NCBI RefSeq assembly: GCF_963676475.1
Contig: NZ_OY781106.1
Location: 806,001 to 870,000 of the forward strand
DNA: 64,000 bases
Direction of reading: 5' to 3'
DNA from: an uncultured Celeribacter sp.
GTDB lineage: Bacteria; Pseudomonadota; Alphaproteobacteria; Rhodobacterales; Rhodobacteraceae
In this document: positions 16,297 to 25,535 of the stretch, in pieces
Position numbering within the stretch: the stretch's first letter is position 1
Layout of the letters: each line of letters begins with the position of its first letter
Notes under the pieces: generated by a model
Databases searched by the model: none
What the model was told of the DNA's origin: nothing
What the model saw: the letters and a program-made list of their open reading frames with translations, nothing else
Program-made: the position numbers and the translations under genes

Positions 16297-18423
16297 TTAT
16301 CGCAGAACGACGATACTATCTGCAGTCAAGGTGGAGGCATCGAAGATCACGCCATTCGCGGGCGCAACCGTTGCGATGGTGTTGTAAAGCGGGTCTTCGA
16401 CATCGGTCCACTCGGTGTTCTCGATCCGAATCTCGTAAACACCGGTGCCGGCATCAAAGACGACGTCAAGTTCTGCATCCGGGTGATCGGAGAGGTCGAT
16501 CTGCAACACATCTTCGTCGGGATTGTAATCGGTGATATTGGCCGAATAGTCGTAGTCCTGCGGATCGTCGCTGGCCTCGACCGTCACGGTGTCCGCACCG
16601 GCCCCAAGGGTCACGCTGCCGAGCGTTTCGGCATGCGGGCCTTGCGCGATGGTGATCTGATCGTCGCCATCGCCCGCGTCCACGCTATCGCCGCTCGACA
16701 CGATGAGCGTGTCATTGCCAGCGCCACCGTCAACCTCGATATTGTAGTTCATGCCAGGGCCAGTGCCGGCGGCTGACACGGTGTCGATGGTATCGTTGCC
16801 CTCACCGCCACTGAGGACGGTGCTTGTTTCGCCGCTACGGCTGAACAGCAGGATCGAGTCATCTCCTTCGCCACCATCCGCGAGATCTGCGTAGGTGTTA
16901 TAGACGTGGAGCGTATCATTGCCTTCACCGCCATAGCCGGTGCTGTAATCGCCGATGTTGAGGATGTCATCGCCGTCATCGCCGTAAGCGGTGTCGAGAT
17001 AGTTGGCCTCCAGAACGTCATCGCCGTTGCCGCCATGCAATTCGTCATAGCCGGGACCGTCTTCATAAGTGTCGCCGCCACTCAGGATGTCGCGGCCTTC
17101 ACCGCCGTAGAGGATGTCATTGCCCTGACCGCCATCGAGCAGATCATCGCCGATGCCACCATCGAGCGTGTCGTCGCCCTCATTGCCGTAAAGCGAGTCT
17201 TCACCTGCTTCGCCATTGATCACATCATTGCCAGCACCACCATAGATGTGATCGCCACCGATGCCAGCAAAGATGGTGTCATTGCCGCTTCCGGCCTCGA
17301 TCACATCGTTGCCGAAACCGCCCTCGATGTAGTTGTCACCTTCGGTGGTGTAGATGCGGTCATTGCCCTCACCACCATAGATTGCATTGTTGCCCGCCTC
17401 GTTCCAGATGACGTCATCGCCGTCACCACCGTAGACGGTATCATTGCCGTGACCGCTCTGGATCTCATCGTTGCCGAGACCGCCATCAATCACATCATTG
17501 CCAATGCCGCCATCGAGTTTGTCGTCGCCGTCTTCGCCGTAGATTGCGTCGTCACCTGCTTCGCCATTGATCTCGTCACGGCCAGCACCGCCATAGATGT
17601 GGTCGCTGCCGATGCCAGCAAAGATGGTGTCATTGCCGCTTCCGGCCTCGATCACATCGTTGCCGAAACCGCCCTCGATGTAGTTGTCACCTTCATCGGT
17701 ATAGATGCGGTCGTTGCCTTCACCGCCATAGATCGAATTGTTGCCCGCTTCGTTCCAGAGGACGTCATCGCCGTCCCCACCGTAGACGATGTCATCGCCT
17801 TGGCCGCTCTGGATCCTATCGTCGCCGTCCTCACCATAGAGGGCGTCATTGCCATCGCTGCCCAAAAGGAAGTCATCGTCCGCACCGCCATGAAGCGTGT
17901 CGTCGCCGAAGCCACCATTGAGTGTATCTTCTCCAGCGTTGCCGTAAATCAGATCATTGCCGCCTCTGCCATAGAGGTTATCGTCGCCGCCCCAACCGGA
18001 GAGCGTGTCGTTGCCGTCACCGCCATCGAGCTCATCATCGCCAGCGCCACCGATGATTTTGTCATCACCGTCGGCGCCGTAAATCTCGTCATTGCCATTG
18101 TTGCCGGAGAGTGTGTCATCACCGCCATTGCCATAGATCAGGTCGTCGCCATCACCTCCGCCAATGACATCGTCACCGCCCCAACCGGAGAGCGTGTCGT
18201 TGCCGCCATTGCCCCAGATTCTGTCGTCGAGCGCGTCGCCATGCGCGTGATCGTCTTCTTCGCCGCCGACAAAATGACCGGATATGGAGTCTTGGCTGTC
18301 TCCGCCATTGGTATTGTCGGAGTTGTGATCATCGGACTCGTGATCTGAATCATCCGAGTCAAAAATTTCCGTTACGGCATAGACGAAAATCGAGCCTGCA
18401 AGCAGTGTGAAAAGAGACAGCAT
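16297..18423 (-). CDS. RTX (hemolysin-type calcium-binding) repeat protein
   Basis: A 708-residue acidic protein built mostly of glycine/aspartate nonapeptides of the GGxGxDxLx type (about residues 60-490), which bind calcium and form a beta-roll. A hydrophobic N-terminal segment (LFTLLAGSIFVYAV) is followed by an Asp/His/Ser-rich linker; the C-terminal 200 residues are non-repetitive, as in type I secreted proteins. No enzymatic domain is visible and no type I transporter is encoded in the window. The ATG at 18423 is preferred over a TTG four codons upstream. A perfect CtrA box lies 40-54 bases before it. A 117-residue block is tandemly duplicated. Confidence 0.85.
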   Translation of the reverse strand: MLSLFTLLAGSIFVYAVTEIFDSDDSDHESDDHNSDNTNGGDSQDSISGHFVGGEEDDHAHGDALDDRIWGNGGNDTLSGWGGDDVIGGGDGDDLIYGNGGDDTLSGNNGNDEIYGADGDDKIIGGAGDDELDGGDGNDTLSGWGGDDNLYGRGGNDLIYGNAGEDTLNGGFGDDTLHGGADDDFLLGSDGNDALYGEDGDDRIQSGQGDDIVYGGDGDDVLWNEAGNNSIYGGEGNDRIYTDEGDNYIEGGFGNDVIEAGSGNDTIFAGIGSDHIYGGAGRDEINGEAGDDAIYGEDGDDKLDGGIGNDVIDGGLGNDEIQSGHGNDTVYGGDGDDVIWNEAGNNAIYGGEGNDRIYTTEGDNYIEGGFGNDVIEAGSGNDTIFAGIGGDHIYGGAGNDVINGEAGEDSLYGNEGDDTLDGGIGDDLLDGGQGNDILYGGEGRDILSGGDTYEDGPGYDELHGGNGDDVLEANYLDTAYGDDGDDILNIGDYSTGYGGEGNDTLHVYNTYADLADGGEGDDSILLFSRSGETSTVLSGGEGNDTIDTVSAAGTGPGMNYNIEVDGGAGNDTLIVSSGDSVDAGDGDDQITIAQGPHAETLGSVTLGAGADTVTVEASDDPQDYDYSANITDYNPDEDVLQIDLSDHPDAELDVVFDAGTGVYEIRIENTEWTDVEDPLYNTIATVAPANGVIFDASTLTADSIVVLR
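17260..17694 (-). repeat. Tandem duplication inside the RTX gene (351-bp period)
   Basis: Two segments, 17260-17343 and 17611-17694, are identical over 84 bases and sit exactly 351 bases apart. Similarity continues on both sides for most of the period. 351 bases is 117 codons, or 13 nonapeptides, so the reading frame and repeat phase are kept. This is a recent in-frame expansion of the beta-roll. Confidence 0.85.
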
Positions 18424-18462
18424 AATACACCCCAAAACCAGAAAGGACTCGCCAAATAGCGA

Positions 18463-18477
18463 TTAACCTTTTGTTAA
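18463..18477 (-). promoter_or_regulatory. Perfect CtrA binding box upstream of the RTX gene
   Basis: TTAA-CCTTTTG-TTAA is an exact match to the CtrA consensus TTAA-N7-TTAA and reads the same way on both strands. It lies 40 bases upstream of the RTX start codon, where a response regulator could contact the -35 region. ctrA itself is at 47.4 kb. Confidence 0.6.
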
Positions 18478-18604
18478 CATATTCCGGCGTGGGGTGGGGT
18501 CAATGGTCGATAGCGATACCAGAGGGCAAATCGGCTGTGCAAAAAGGCGGCGGTATTCCGGTTTTTTTCCTGGCGAAACAATGCCTCTTAAGTTGTTTGT
18601 TTTA

Positions 18605-19396
18605 TTATATTTTTGAGAACAATCCGCTCAGCCGCCTTGTCTCATCCGACAGCCCGTAGGGCGCGTTGATCACGAACATGCCGGAGCCAAACATGCCATG
18701 GCCCTTCTGCGCCGGTTTGAACCGCACTTCGTGATGCAGGCAGCCGGGGAAATTGGCATAGAGCATGCCCTCGACCAACGGCAGATGCGTGCCGTTTTTC
18801 AGGATCGGATACCACAGCGCGATGATGCCGACGTTCCATTTGCGGTGCAGCTTGTAGATCTGGCTCGGCAGCGTTTCGAAATCCGATTTGATCTCATAGG
18901 AGGGGTCGATCAGCATCAGGCCGCGTTTCGGCTCCGGCGGACAGATCGACTGGGCGAATTGGATGCCATCCTGTTGTTTGAGATGCAGCCCCGCAAAGCT
19001 CGTGGAGGCCTTGGTGTTGGCGGTCAGCTCCTCGAATTCGGTCGGGTGCAGTTCGGCCAGATGCAGCTGATCGGTGTCGCGCAACAAAGCCTGCGCAATC
19101 GCCGGAGAGCCGGGGTAGATGTTTTTGCCATGCGCCTCGGCAATCGCCTTGCGGGCGCGGGCATAGGGATGTGTCGGTTTGAACCAGGCATCAACCGCCT
19201 TGATCCCCTTCGTGGCCTCGCCGGTTTTTTGCGCCTGGGACCCCTCAAGATCATAAAGCGCGCGCCCCGCATGGGTCTCGATATAAGAGATCGGCTTGTC
19301 CTTGCGGGTCATGTAATCGAGCATCACCGCCAAAAGCGCGTGTTTTTGTACATCGGCGAGGTTTCCGGCGTGGAAACCGTGTTGGTAGGACAGCAT
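18605..19396 (-). CDS. rlmJ: 23S rRNA (adenine-N6)-methyltransferase RlmJ
   Basis: RlmJ methylates A2030 of 23S rRNA. The 263-residue protein opens with the family signature MLSYQHGFHAGNLADVQKHA, followed by YIETHAGRALYDL, where S-adenosylmethionine binds. The N6-adenine methyltransferase catalytic motif is DPSYE (residues 164-168; DPPYE in Escherichia coli). The size matches the family. Its start overlaps the stop of the upstream CorC-type gene (TGATG), so the two are co-transcribed. Some databases still call it a competence protein (ComJ/YhiR). Confidence 0.9.
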   Translation of the reverse strand: MLSYQHGFHAGNLADVQKHALLAVMLDYMTRKDKPISYIETHAGRALYDLEGSQAQKTGEATKGIKAVDAWFKPTHPYARARKAIAEAHGKNIYPGSPAIAQALLRDTDQLHLAELHPTEFEELTANTKASTSFAGLHLKQQDGIQFAQSICPPEPKRGLMLIDPSYEIKSDFETLPSQIYKLHRKWNVGIIALWYPILKNGTHLPLVEGMLYANFPGCLHHEVRFKPAQKGHGMFGSGMFVINAPYGLSDETRRLSGLFSKI

Positions 19397-20733
19397 CAGA
19401 GGTCTCCCAGCGGGCGGATTTTGAGTTTCGTGATCCGGTTGTCTTTACGCTCGACGACTTCGAAACGATAGCCGTGGAAAGAAAACACCTGACCCGGATT
19501 GGGGATGGTTTGCGCTTCGTGAATGACAAGACCGGCCATGGTGTTGGCCTCTTCATCGGACAGGTTGCACTCGGTCCAGCGGTTGAAGTCGCGGATTGTC
19601 ATACCGCCGTCAACCTCCCATTCGCCGGTCTCACCGGATTGTTTCGGCGCATCCTCGGAACGGTCGAATTCGTCGGTGATCTCGCCCACGATCTCTTCGA
19701 GAATGTCTTCGAGTGTGATCAAACCCTGTAGCGAGCCATATTCATCGACCACCAGCGCAAAATGCGTGTGGCGTTTCAAAAACTGCCGCATCTGGTCGTC
19801 GAGCGTGGTGGTTTCCGGCACGAAATAGGGCTTCATCGCCACCGCCATCACGTCGAAATCGTGGAAATCCACGGTCATATGCGGGTCTTCGGTTTCATGT
19901 TCGATGCGTTTGGCATGCATGCCACGCAAGAGGTCCTTGGAGTGCAAGACGCCCACGATATTCTCGGGATCGTTGCGAAACAGCGGCAACCGCGTATGCG
20001 GGCTTTTCAAGGAGCGTTCCAAAATTTCCGAGGCGGGCAGGTCGACATCCACCATCTCGATCTGCGAACGATGCAGCATGATTTCTTCGACCGTGCGCTC
20101 CCCCAGATCAAGCGCGCCCAGCAATCTGTCGCGATCCTCTTTCTCCACCACACCCTCGACATGGCCCAGCGCAATCGCTCCCGCGATCTCGTCACGCACG
20201 GCCAGAACATCGGCTTCGGGGTCGGTCTGCACGCCAAAAAGCCGCAAAATACCGCGCACAAGCAGGCGCACGAATCCCACGACCGGAGCAAACACCGTCA
20301 CGACAATGGAAATCGGCCCGGCGACACGAGAGGCGGCGGATTCCGGGTTGGTGATCGCGTAGGTCTTTGGCAACACCTCGGCGAAGATCAGCACCAGAAC
20401 CGTCATGATCAGCGTCGCCAAAGCCACACCGTTCTGGCCGAACAGCTTGGTGAACATCGCGGTCGCCAAAGAGGTCGCCAGAATGTTCACAAGGTTGTTG
20501 CCCAAAAGCACCGACCCGATCAGACGCTCGCTGTCTTCGGTCACATTCAACGCCCGCTCGGCACCTTTGTCGCCCTTATCGGCCTGAGAGCGCAGCTTGC
20601 CCCGCGAAGCGGCGGTCAAAGCGGTCTCTGAGCCCGAGAAAAAGCCGGACATCACCAACAGCGCGATGATCGCAAATGCGGTGATCCAAAAGGCGGCATC
20701 AAGGAGGGTGGGATCGGTCATGGTCTCTGTCAT
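19396..20733 (-). CDS. CNNM/CorC-family (HlyC) membrane protein
   Basis: About 445 residues: an N-terminal DUF21 membrane domain with about four helices (SGFFSGSETALTAASRGKL is its signature), two CBS domains (around residues 200-330, MLHRSQIEMVDVDLPASEI onward), and a C-terminal CorC_HlyC domain (MTIRDFNRW to RITKLKIRPL). The family includes magnesium and cobalt efflux proteins; the hemolysin name is historical. Two nearby ATGs (20733, 20721) could serve as start and neither has a strong ribosome binding site. It is translationally linked to rlmJ downstream. Confidence 0.85.
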   Translation of the reverse strand: MTETMTDPTLLDAAFWITAFAIIALLVMSGFFSGSETALTAASRGKLRSQADKGDKGAERALNVTEDSERLIGSVLLGNNLVNILATSLATAMFTKLFGQNGVALATLIMTVLVLIFAEVLPKTYAITNPESAASRVAGPISIVVTVFAPVVGFVRLLVRGILRLFGVQTDPEADVLAVRDEIAGAIALGHVEGVVEKEDRDRLLGALDLGERTVEEIMLHRSQIEMVDVDLPASEILERSLKSPHTRLPLFRNDPENIVGVLHSKDLLRGMHAKRIEHETEDPHMTVDFHDFDVMAVAMKPYFVPETTTLDDQMRQFLKRHTHFALVVDEYGSLQGLITLEDILEEIVGEITDEFDRSEDAPKQSGETGEWEVDGGMTIRDFNRWTECNLSDEEANTMAGLVIHEAQTIPNPGQVFSFHGYRFEVVERKDNRITKLKIRPLGDL

Positions 20734-20813
20734 ACCCGTGGTTATGGGCACGCTCAGGGCGCTGCGCAAGAGGCACAGCCGCACAAGTGCCGTAAATCTA
20801 AGAGGAGGGGGCG

Positions 20814-21743
20814 CTAATCCCCCGCCAGCGGGTGATGCGTCAGCACAAGCTCTTTAAGGCGCTCATCCAGAACATGGGTGTAAATTTCGGTCGTCGACAG
20901 ATCGGCATGACCCAAAAGCGTCTGGATCGCCCGCAAATCGGCACCATGCGCCAAAAGATGCGTCGCGAAGGCGTGGCGCAGCGTGTGGGGCGTCACTTTA
21001 GAAGGGCTCACACCGGCGCGTACCGCGATGTCCTTGATCAGTTGATAAAACCGAATGCGGGTGAAATGTCCGGTCTTGCCCCGCGAAGGGAACAGAAAGG
21101 CCGACGGTTTTTCGCCCTTCTCGCGTTTGGCCAGATCCTCCGCAGCGTCACGGGTCGTAAGCCAACTCTTGAGCGCGGCGCGCGCCGGATCGGACAGCGG
21201 AACCATGCGTTCCTTACCGCCCTTGCCGAGGATCAACAGCATACGAGGGTCGCCACGCGTGGCCGAGACGGGCAGGGACACAAGCTCCGAGACCCGCATG
21301 CCGGTGGCATACAAAAGTTCCATCAGGCAAATGTTGCGCTGCCGGTCGGCCTCCGTTCGGCCCACCTCTTGCACCGCCTCCAAGAGCCGAGACACTTCTT
21401 CCTCGGAGAGGGTTTTCGGCAGGCGTTTCGCGCGCCCCGGTCCCTTGATCTGAATCGCCGGATTGTCCTCGCGCCAACCTTCCTCAAAGGCAAAACGGTA
21501 GAGCTGTTTGATCGACGACAGCCGCCGCGCACGGGTCGATTGCGCCAGACCTTCGGCCTCGCAGGCCACCAGATAGGCCTCGATCTCGGCACGCTCGGCG
21601 GAGGCGAAATCCTTGCCGCGCCGCGTCAGCCAGTCGGAAAACCCCAGTAAATCCCGCCCGTAAGACTCGCGCGTGTTCTCGGCGGCACCCAATTCGGCCA
21701 GCTGCGCCTCGGCAAAGCGCGAAATCCAGCCGTGATCGCTCAT
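20814..21743 (-). CDS. xerD: Tyrosine recombinase XerD
   Basis: XerD acts with XerC at dif to resolve chromosome dimers. The 309-residue protein has the SAM-like N-terminal DNA-binding domain and a C-terminal catalytic domain. The tetrad is visible: Arg in GMRVSELVSL, His and Arg in HTLRHAFATH, a further His in LLGHADLSTT and the nucleophile Tyr in EIYTHV. It overlaps the upstream secreted-protein gene by four bases, so both are probably expressed together. The length fits XerD; XerC is not excluded by motifs alone. Confidence 0.85.
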   Translation of the reverse strand: MSDHGWISRFAEAQLAELGAAENTRESYGRDLLGFSDWLTRRGKDFASAERAEIEAYLVACEAEGLAQSTRARRLSSIKQLYRFAFEEGWREDNPAIQIKGPGRAKRLPKTLSEEEVSRLLEAVQEVGRTEADRQRNICLMELLYATGMRVSELVSLPVSATRGDPRMLLILGKGGKERMVPLSDPARAALKSWLTTRDAAEDLAKREKGEKPSAFLFPSRGKTGHFTRIRFYQLIKDIAVRAGVSPSKVTPHTLRHAFATHLLAHGADLRAIQTLLGHADLSTTEIYTHVLDERLKELVLTHHPLAGD

Positions 21744-23320
21744 CCGCGCCGCTCCAAAAGCAACAACTCCAGCGCCGCGCGCCGCGCCGTGGCCTCAAGC
21801 CCGATGGCGCGGAAGAACTGGATCGCATCCGACAGCTCGTCGAGATCGCCCGCCGCGCCGCCTTCGAGCAACTCAATCGCCCTCAGGATCGCCTCGCCGA
21901 GACGTTTCTCACTCACCAGAGACGACAGACGCACCGGAATGCCGGTGCCTCGGAACCCCTGCGCAATGGCGCGGGCCTGCGCCGCGCTTTGGCGTTGCGT
22001 CGGCAGATCACCGACGGCGATGCCATGGAGCAGGCGCTGCTCTTTCGTCAGCGCAGGGCTCCATTTCAACGCGATCCGCTCGTAGTCCGGCGACAAAAGC
22101 GCGACTTCAAAGGCGATCTCCGAGGCCTCGCCGGTCAGGGGCAGGGTCGAAAGTGGCGTGGCAAAAAGTTCGGCAAAGACGGGTTGCAGACCGGAGGCGC
22201 GCATCGCATCCCAAACCGGCGGCAGTGTGCGGTTGAGACCGTCAACATCCTTGGCCAAAAGGGTTTTCTCGAAGTCCTGCAACACGTCGATCCGGTCCCA
22301 GATGCCGCCAGAGGCCGCCGGAAGATGTTCCGACCAGATGCCCAGCCAGCGATTGGGAGAGAGCGCACCAACACGTGCCAGACGTTCGGCGGCGGTGGCG
22401 CGCGCCTTCCAGCCGGAACTGGCGCGCAGATCGCTTTGGGCAAAGGCCAACGGCAAAGAGGTTGTCGGTAGCGGCTCGCCGATGGCTTCCATCAGGCGAA
22501 AAGTCAGCGGTGTCGGGTGCTCCGGCGCGGGCAGGGGCGGCTCGCCCTCGAACAACTCGGGATCGAGAAACCGCGCCAAAAGCGCGCCCTGATTTTCGCG
22601 GATAAGCCCAAGCGCCTCGCCGGTCTCCAAGGTGAGCGCCGCCGCGTCCCAATCGCCACCACGGGCGAGACAGAAAATCCGCGCCTGCAAGGTGGGTGAC
22701 AGGCCCGGCGTGTGGGTCAGCCGCGCGCAGGCCTCATCTTCGGTGCCGAGCAGGAGTTTGGTGTCGAAGGACCGGCGAAAAATCTCAGGCGTGCTAAGCC
22801 CCGCGAGCGCCATCAGCGCGTCCGCCTCGTCCAAAAGTCCCTGCGACAGGAGCGCGTCGATCCGGGCCAAAAATAAACGCCCGTCGCGATCCGACAAGAC
22901 CGGCGGGTCCAATTCGGCCAGAACCAGCGTATTGAGCAGCCGCCTTGACGCGGGCAAAAGATCGGGCCGCGTCGAAATGGTTCTGATCCGTCGTGCGATG
23001 TCGCTGGCGGTCGAGGCGCCCCAAAGCCCATGCGGCAAGCCAGTCACCGAACTGGGCAACAGCCCGGCCACATCGGGGTCGGGCGCATCCAGAGGCAGGA
23101 CGCTCACGTCTTCGGGCAGGGCGTTCTCGGCGATGTCGCTGGCGGCAGGCGGCACAGTAGGACGGGGCGCGTCCAACGTGTCGGAGAGCCAGTCGATGGC
23201 GGAGAGCGGCCTGTTCCCATCGTTGGTTTGCGCGATTGCTGGTGCGCTGCACAGCACCGCAACCATGGCCATCGGCGCACAGCAGGTAAAAAGCCGGGAA
23301 AGACCTAAGCGCATGCTCAC
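21740..23320 (-). CDS. Secreted helical-repeat protein, unknown function
   Basis: A 526-residue protein with a signal peptide (cleavage near APAIAQ). The rest is rich in Ala and Leu and is predicted helical, with repeated short helix pairs (for example LLDEADALMALAG) that resemble TPR- or Sel1-like solenoids but without a clean consensus. It overlaps xerD downstream by four bases and starts at a GTG that overlaps the stop of the small membrane protein gene upstream (GTGA); an ATG two codons later is possible. A three-gene operon with xerD follows. I do not recognise a named family. Confidence 0.7.
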   Translation of the reverse strand: MSMRLGLSRLFTCCAPMAMVAVLCSAPAIAQTNDGNRPLSAIDWLSDTLDAPRPTVPPAASDIAENALPEDVSVLPLDAPDPDVAGLLPSSVTGLPHGLWGASTASDIARRIRTISTRPDLLPASRRLLNTLVLAELDPPVLSDRDGRLFLARIDALLSQGLLDEADALMALAGLSTPEIFRRSFDTKLLLGTEDEACARLTHTPGLSPTLQARIFCLARGGDWDAAALTLETGEALGLIRENQGALLARFLDPELFEGEPPLPAPEHPTPLTFRLMEAIGEPLPTTSLPLAFAQSDLRASSGWKARATAAERLARVGALSPNRWLGIWSEHLPAASGGIWDRIDVLQDFEKTLLAKDVDGLNRTLPPVWDAMRASGLQPVFAELFATPLSTLPLTGEASEIAFEVALLSPDYERIALKWSPALTKEQRLLHGIAVGDLPTQRQSAAQARAIAQGFRGTGIPVRLSSLVSEKRLGEAILRAIELLEGGAAGDLDELSDAIQFFRAIGLEATARRAALELLLLERRG

Positions 23321-23454
23321 TTCAGCTCGATCTCCGTGGGCACCACCTGTTCGGACCGTTCGGGCGACAAGTCGCCGACATAGGCAAAGCCGATAAAGCC
23401 GATGAGGCCCAGCAAAATAAGGATGGCCAAAAGGCGAAAGAGAAATTTACGCAA
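23317..23454 (-). CDS. Small single-span membrane protein
   Basis: A 45-residue protein read from a TTG start at 23454 with a GGAGG ribosome binding site nine bases upstream. It has a basic N-terminus (RKFLFR), one transmembrane helix (LLAILILLGLIGFIGFAYV) and an acidic periplasmic tail. It overlaps the next gene by four bases. The longer reading frame upstream runs into the divergent aroK promoter region and is not credible. The function is unknown; its place at the head of the operon with xerD is the only clue. Confidence 0.65.
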   Translation of the reverse strand: MRKFLFRLLAILILLGLIGFIGFAYVGDLSPERSEQVVPTEIELK

Positions 23455-23712
23455 GGTCGACTGCCTCCAATCGCGCCCCTTAAGGGCGGTTTTATTCCCG
23501 ATCTTTGCCAGAGTTTGCCTCGGTTTGGCTCCGGCACGGGTTTCTTTGGCTTTATATATGGCATTTTTCGTGAGATCACGCCATTGAGAGAACGAAAATT
23601 TGATCAGCGGGATTTTGCCGTGCTCTTGGTCTGGAGACTGTGCGAAACCTGCGGCAAAGGCGGTTGCGCGCAAGACCGTGTCAGGGTAGGCGAAGTCGGT
23701 GATACAAGAGGG

Positions 23713-24279
23713 ATGGCACAGGTGGCTGGAGGGGCCGGGGCATTGAAGAAAACCGTTGCACTGGTCGGCATGATGGGCGCCGGGAAAACCGCCGTGGGCA
23801 AGGCCTTGGCGGCGCGTTTGGATGTGCCGTTTCTGGATTCGGATGCGGAGATTGAAAAGGCCGCCGACCGCAGCATCGCGGAGATTTTCACCGATCACGG
23901 CGAGGCGTTTTTCCGCAGCCGTGAGACCGAGGTGATCGGGCGTTTGCTAGAAAACCATCGCGCGATCCTGTCGACCGGCGGCGGCGCCTTTCTGTCTCAG
24001 GTCAACCGTGAGATGATCGCCGAAAAAGGCGTGGCGGTTTGGCTCAAGGCCGATCTCGACCTGTTGTGGAACCGTGTGAGGCACAAAAGCACGCGACCCC
24101 TTTTGCGCACCGAAAACCCCTATGAGACCTTGAAAGAGCTGGTCGCGGCGCGCGAGCCCTTTTACGCGCAGGCGGGCATTGTCGTTGAAGCGGAGCCAAA
24201 GCTCTCGATCGAGGGCATGGCGGATAAAGTCGTCGAGGCGCTTAAGGCGCATGACGGCATTCTGGAGGAAAATCAATGA
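23713..24279 (+). CDS. aroK: Shikimate kinase
   Basis: Shikimate kinase phosphorylates shikimate at the 3-hydroxyl with ATP, step five of the chorismate pathway. The 188-residue protein has the P-loop GMMGAGKTAVG, the shikimate-binding DSDAEIE and the STGGGAF segment, and a lid arginine in STRPLL. The ATG at 23713 with AGAGGG just upstream is preferred over a much longer frame that begins in the intergenic region. It overlaps aroB by four bases (ATGA), the usual aroKB pair. Confidence 0.92.
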   Translation: MAQVAGGAGALKKTVALVGMMGAGKTAVGKALAARLDVPFLDSDAEIEKAADRSIAEIFTDHGEAFFRSRETEVIGRLLENHRAILSTGGGAFLSQVNREMIAEKGVAVWLKADLDLLWNRVRHKSTRPLLRTENPYETLKELVAAREPFYAQAGIVVEAEPKLSIEGMADKVVEALKAHDGILEENQ

Positions 24280-25397
24280 CCTATCAGGCTCAATTCGCGA
24301 CCGTTCATGTGCCTTTGGGAGATCGCGCCTATGATGTGCGGATCGGGGAGGGGCTTGTGGCCGAGGCGGGCGCCCATATCGCGCCGCTTTTGGGTAAGAA
24401 GAAAAAGGTCTTTGTGCTGACCGATGAAACCGTCGCCGGGCTGCATCTCGACGCCCTGCGTGCGGGGCTCTCGGCGTCTGGCATCGACATGGTGGCGCTG
24501 GCGCTTCCAGCAGGCGAAAGCACCAAGGCCTGGCCGCAATTCACCCGGGCGGTCGAATGGCTTTTGGAAGAGAAATGCGAGCGCCGCGACATCGTTGTGG
24601 CCTTTGGTGGCGGTGTGATCGGCGACCTGGCAGGCTTTGCCGCCTCCGTGCTGCGCCGGGGGGGGCGGTTTGTGCAAATCCCGACGACGCTTTTGGCCCA
24701 GGTCGACAGTTCGGTCGGGGGAAAAACCGGCATCAACGCGCCGCAGGGCAAGAACCTGATCGGCGCCTTTCATCAGCCTTCTCTGGTGCTTGCCGATATT
24801 TCCATTCTCGGCACGCTGACCGCGCGTGACTTCCTTGCGGGTTACGGCGAGGTGCAGAAATACGGGCTTTTGGGCGACGAGGCGTTCTTTGAATGGCTCG
24901 AATCCAACGGCCCCGCACTGGCCGCCGGTGATCTCGCGCTGCGGGCCGAGGCGGTGCGGCGGTCGGTGCAGATGAAGGCCGACATCGTCGAACGTGACGA
25001 GACCGAACAGGGCGACCGCGCGCTTTTGAACCTCGGGCATACGTTCTGCCATGTGCTGGAATCCGCGACCGGCTATTCCGACCGGTTGCTGCATGGTGAA
25101 GGCGTGGCCATCGGTTGCGCTTTGGCGTTTGAACTGTCGGCGCGTCTGGGGCTTTGTTCGCAAGAGGCGCCTTCGCGTGTGCGCGAACATCTCAAAGCCA
25201 TGGGGATGAAATGCGATCTCTCTGATATTGAGGGCGATTTGCCCTCCGCCGAAGAGCTTGTCGATCTCATGGCGCAGGACAAGAAAGTCGTTGATGGCCA
25301 GCTGCGTTTCATCCTGGCCCGCGGCATCGGGTCGGCTTTTGTGACCGCAGATGTTCCGCGTGAGGCGGTTCTCAAGCTGTTGAAAGATGCGCTTTAA
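24276..25397 (+). CDS. aroB: 3-dehydroquinate synthase
   Basis: AroB converts DAHP to 3-dehydroquinate using NAD and a divalent metal, step two of the shikimate pathway. The 373-residue protein contains the NAD-binding GGGVIGDLAGFAAS, the PTTLLAQVDSSVGGKTGIN signature, and the metal-binding region with NLGHTFCHVLE and the late LLHGEGVAIG. The length matches the family. It is coupled to aroK upstream. Confidence 0.93.
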   Translation: MTYQAQFATVHVPLGDRAYDVRIGEGLVAEAGAHIAPLLGKKKKVFVLTDETVAGLHLDALRAGLSASGIDMVALALPAGESTKAWPQFTRAVEWLLEEKCERRDIVVAFGGGVIGDLAGFAASVLRRGGRFVQIPTTLLAQVDSSVGGKTGINAPQGKNLIGAFHQPSLVLADISILGTLTARDFLAGYGEVQKYGLLGDEAFFEWLESNGPALAAGDLALRAEAVRRSVQMKADIVERDETEQGDRALLNLGHTFCHVLESATGYSDRLLHGEGVAIGCALAFELSARLGLCSQEAPSRVREHLKAMGMKCDLSDIEGDLPSAEELVDLMAQDKKVVDGQLRFILARGIGSAFVTADVPREAVLKLLKDAL

Positions 25398-25535
25398 CAT
25401 TCGCAAAAGACATTTTATTGCGTCTTGTCTTGTCGCCGGTATGGTCGGGAAGCGGCCAACGGTTAGCGCTATAGGCTTTGGCCGCGTCGCACCTTGGACC
25501 ATAGTGATCTGGTGGTTAAAGATTTGGGCGATTCT

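Noticed and set aside
16906..18348. A 480-codon open frame on the plus strand with regular V/I/A repeats
   Set aside because: It is the exact antisense of the RTX repeats; the periodic pattern reflects the nonapeptides on the other strand and there is no ribosome binding site.
23474..23495. A hairpin CGCCC/GGGCG followed by GTTTT in the aroK leader
   Set aside because: It points toward aroK where a terminator makes little sense, and the stem is short; I treat it as unproven.
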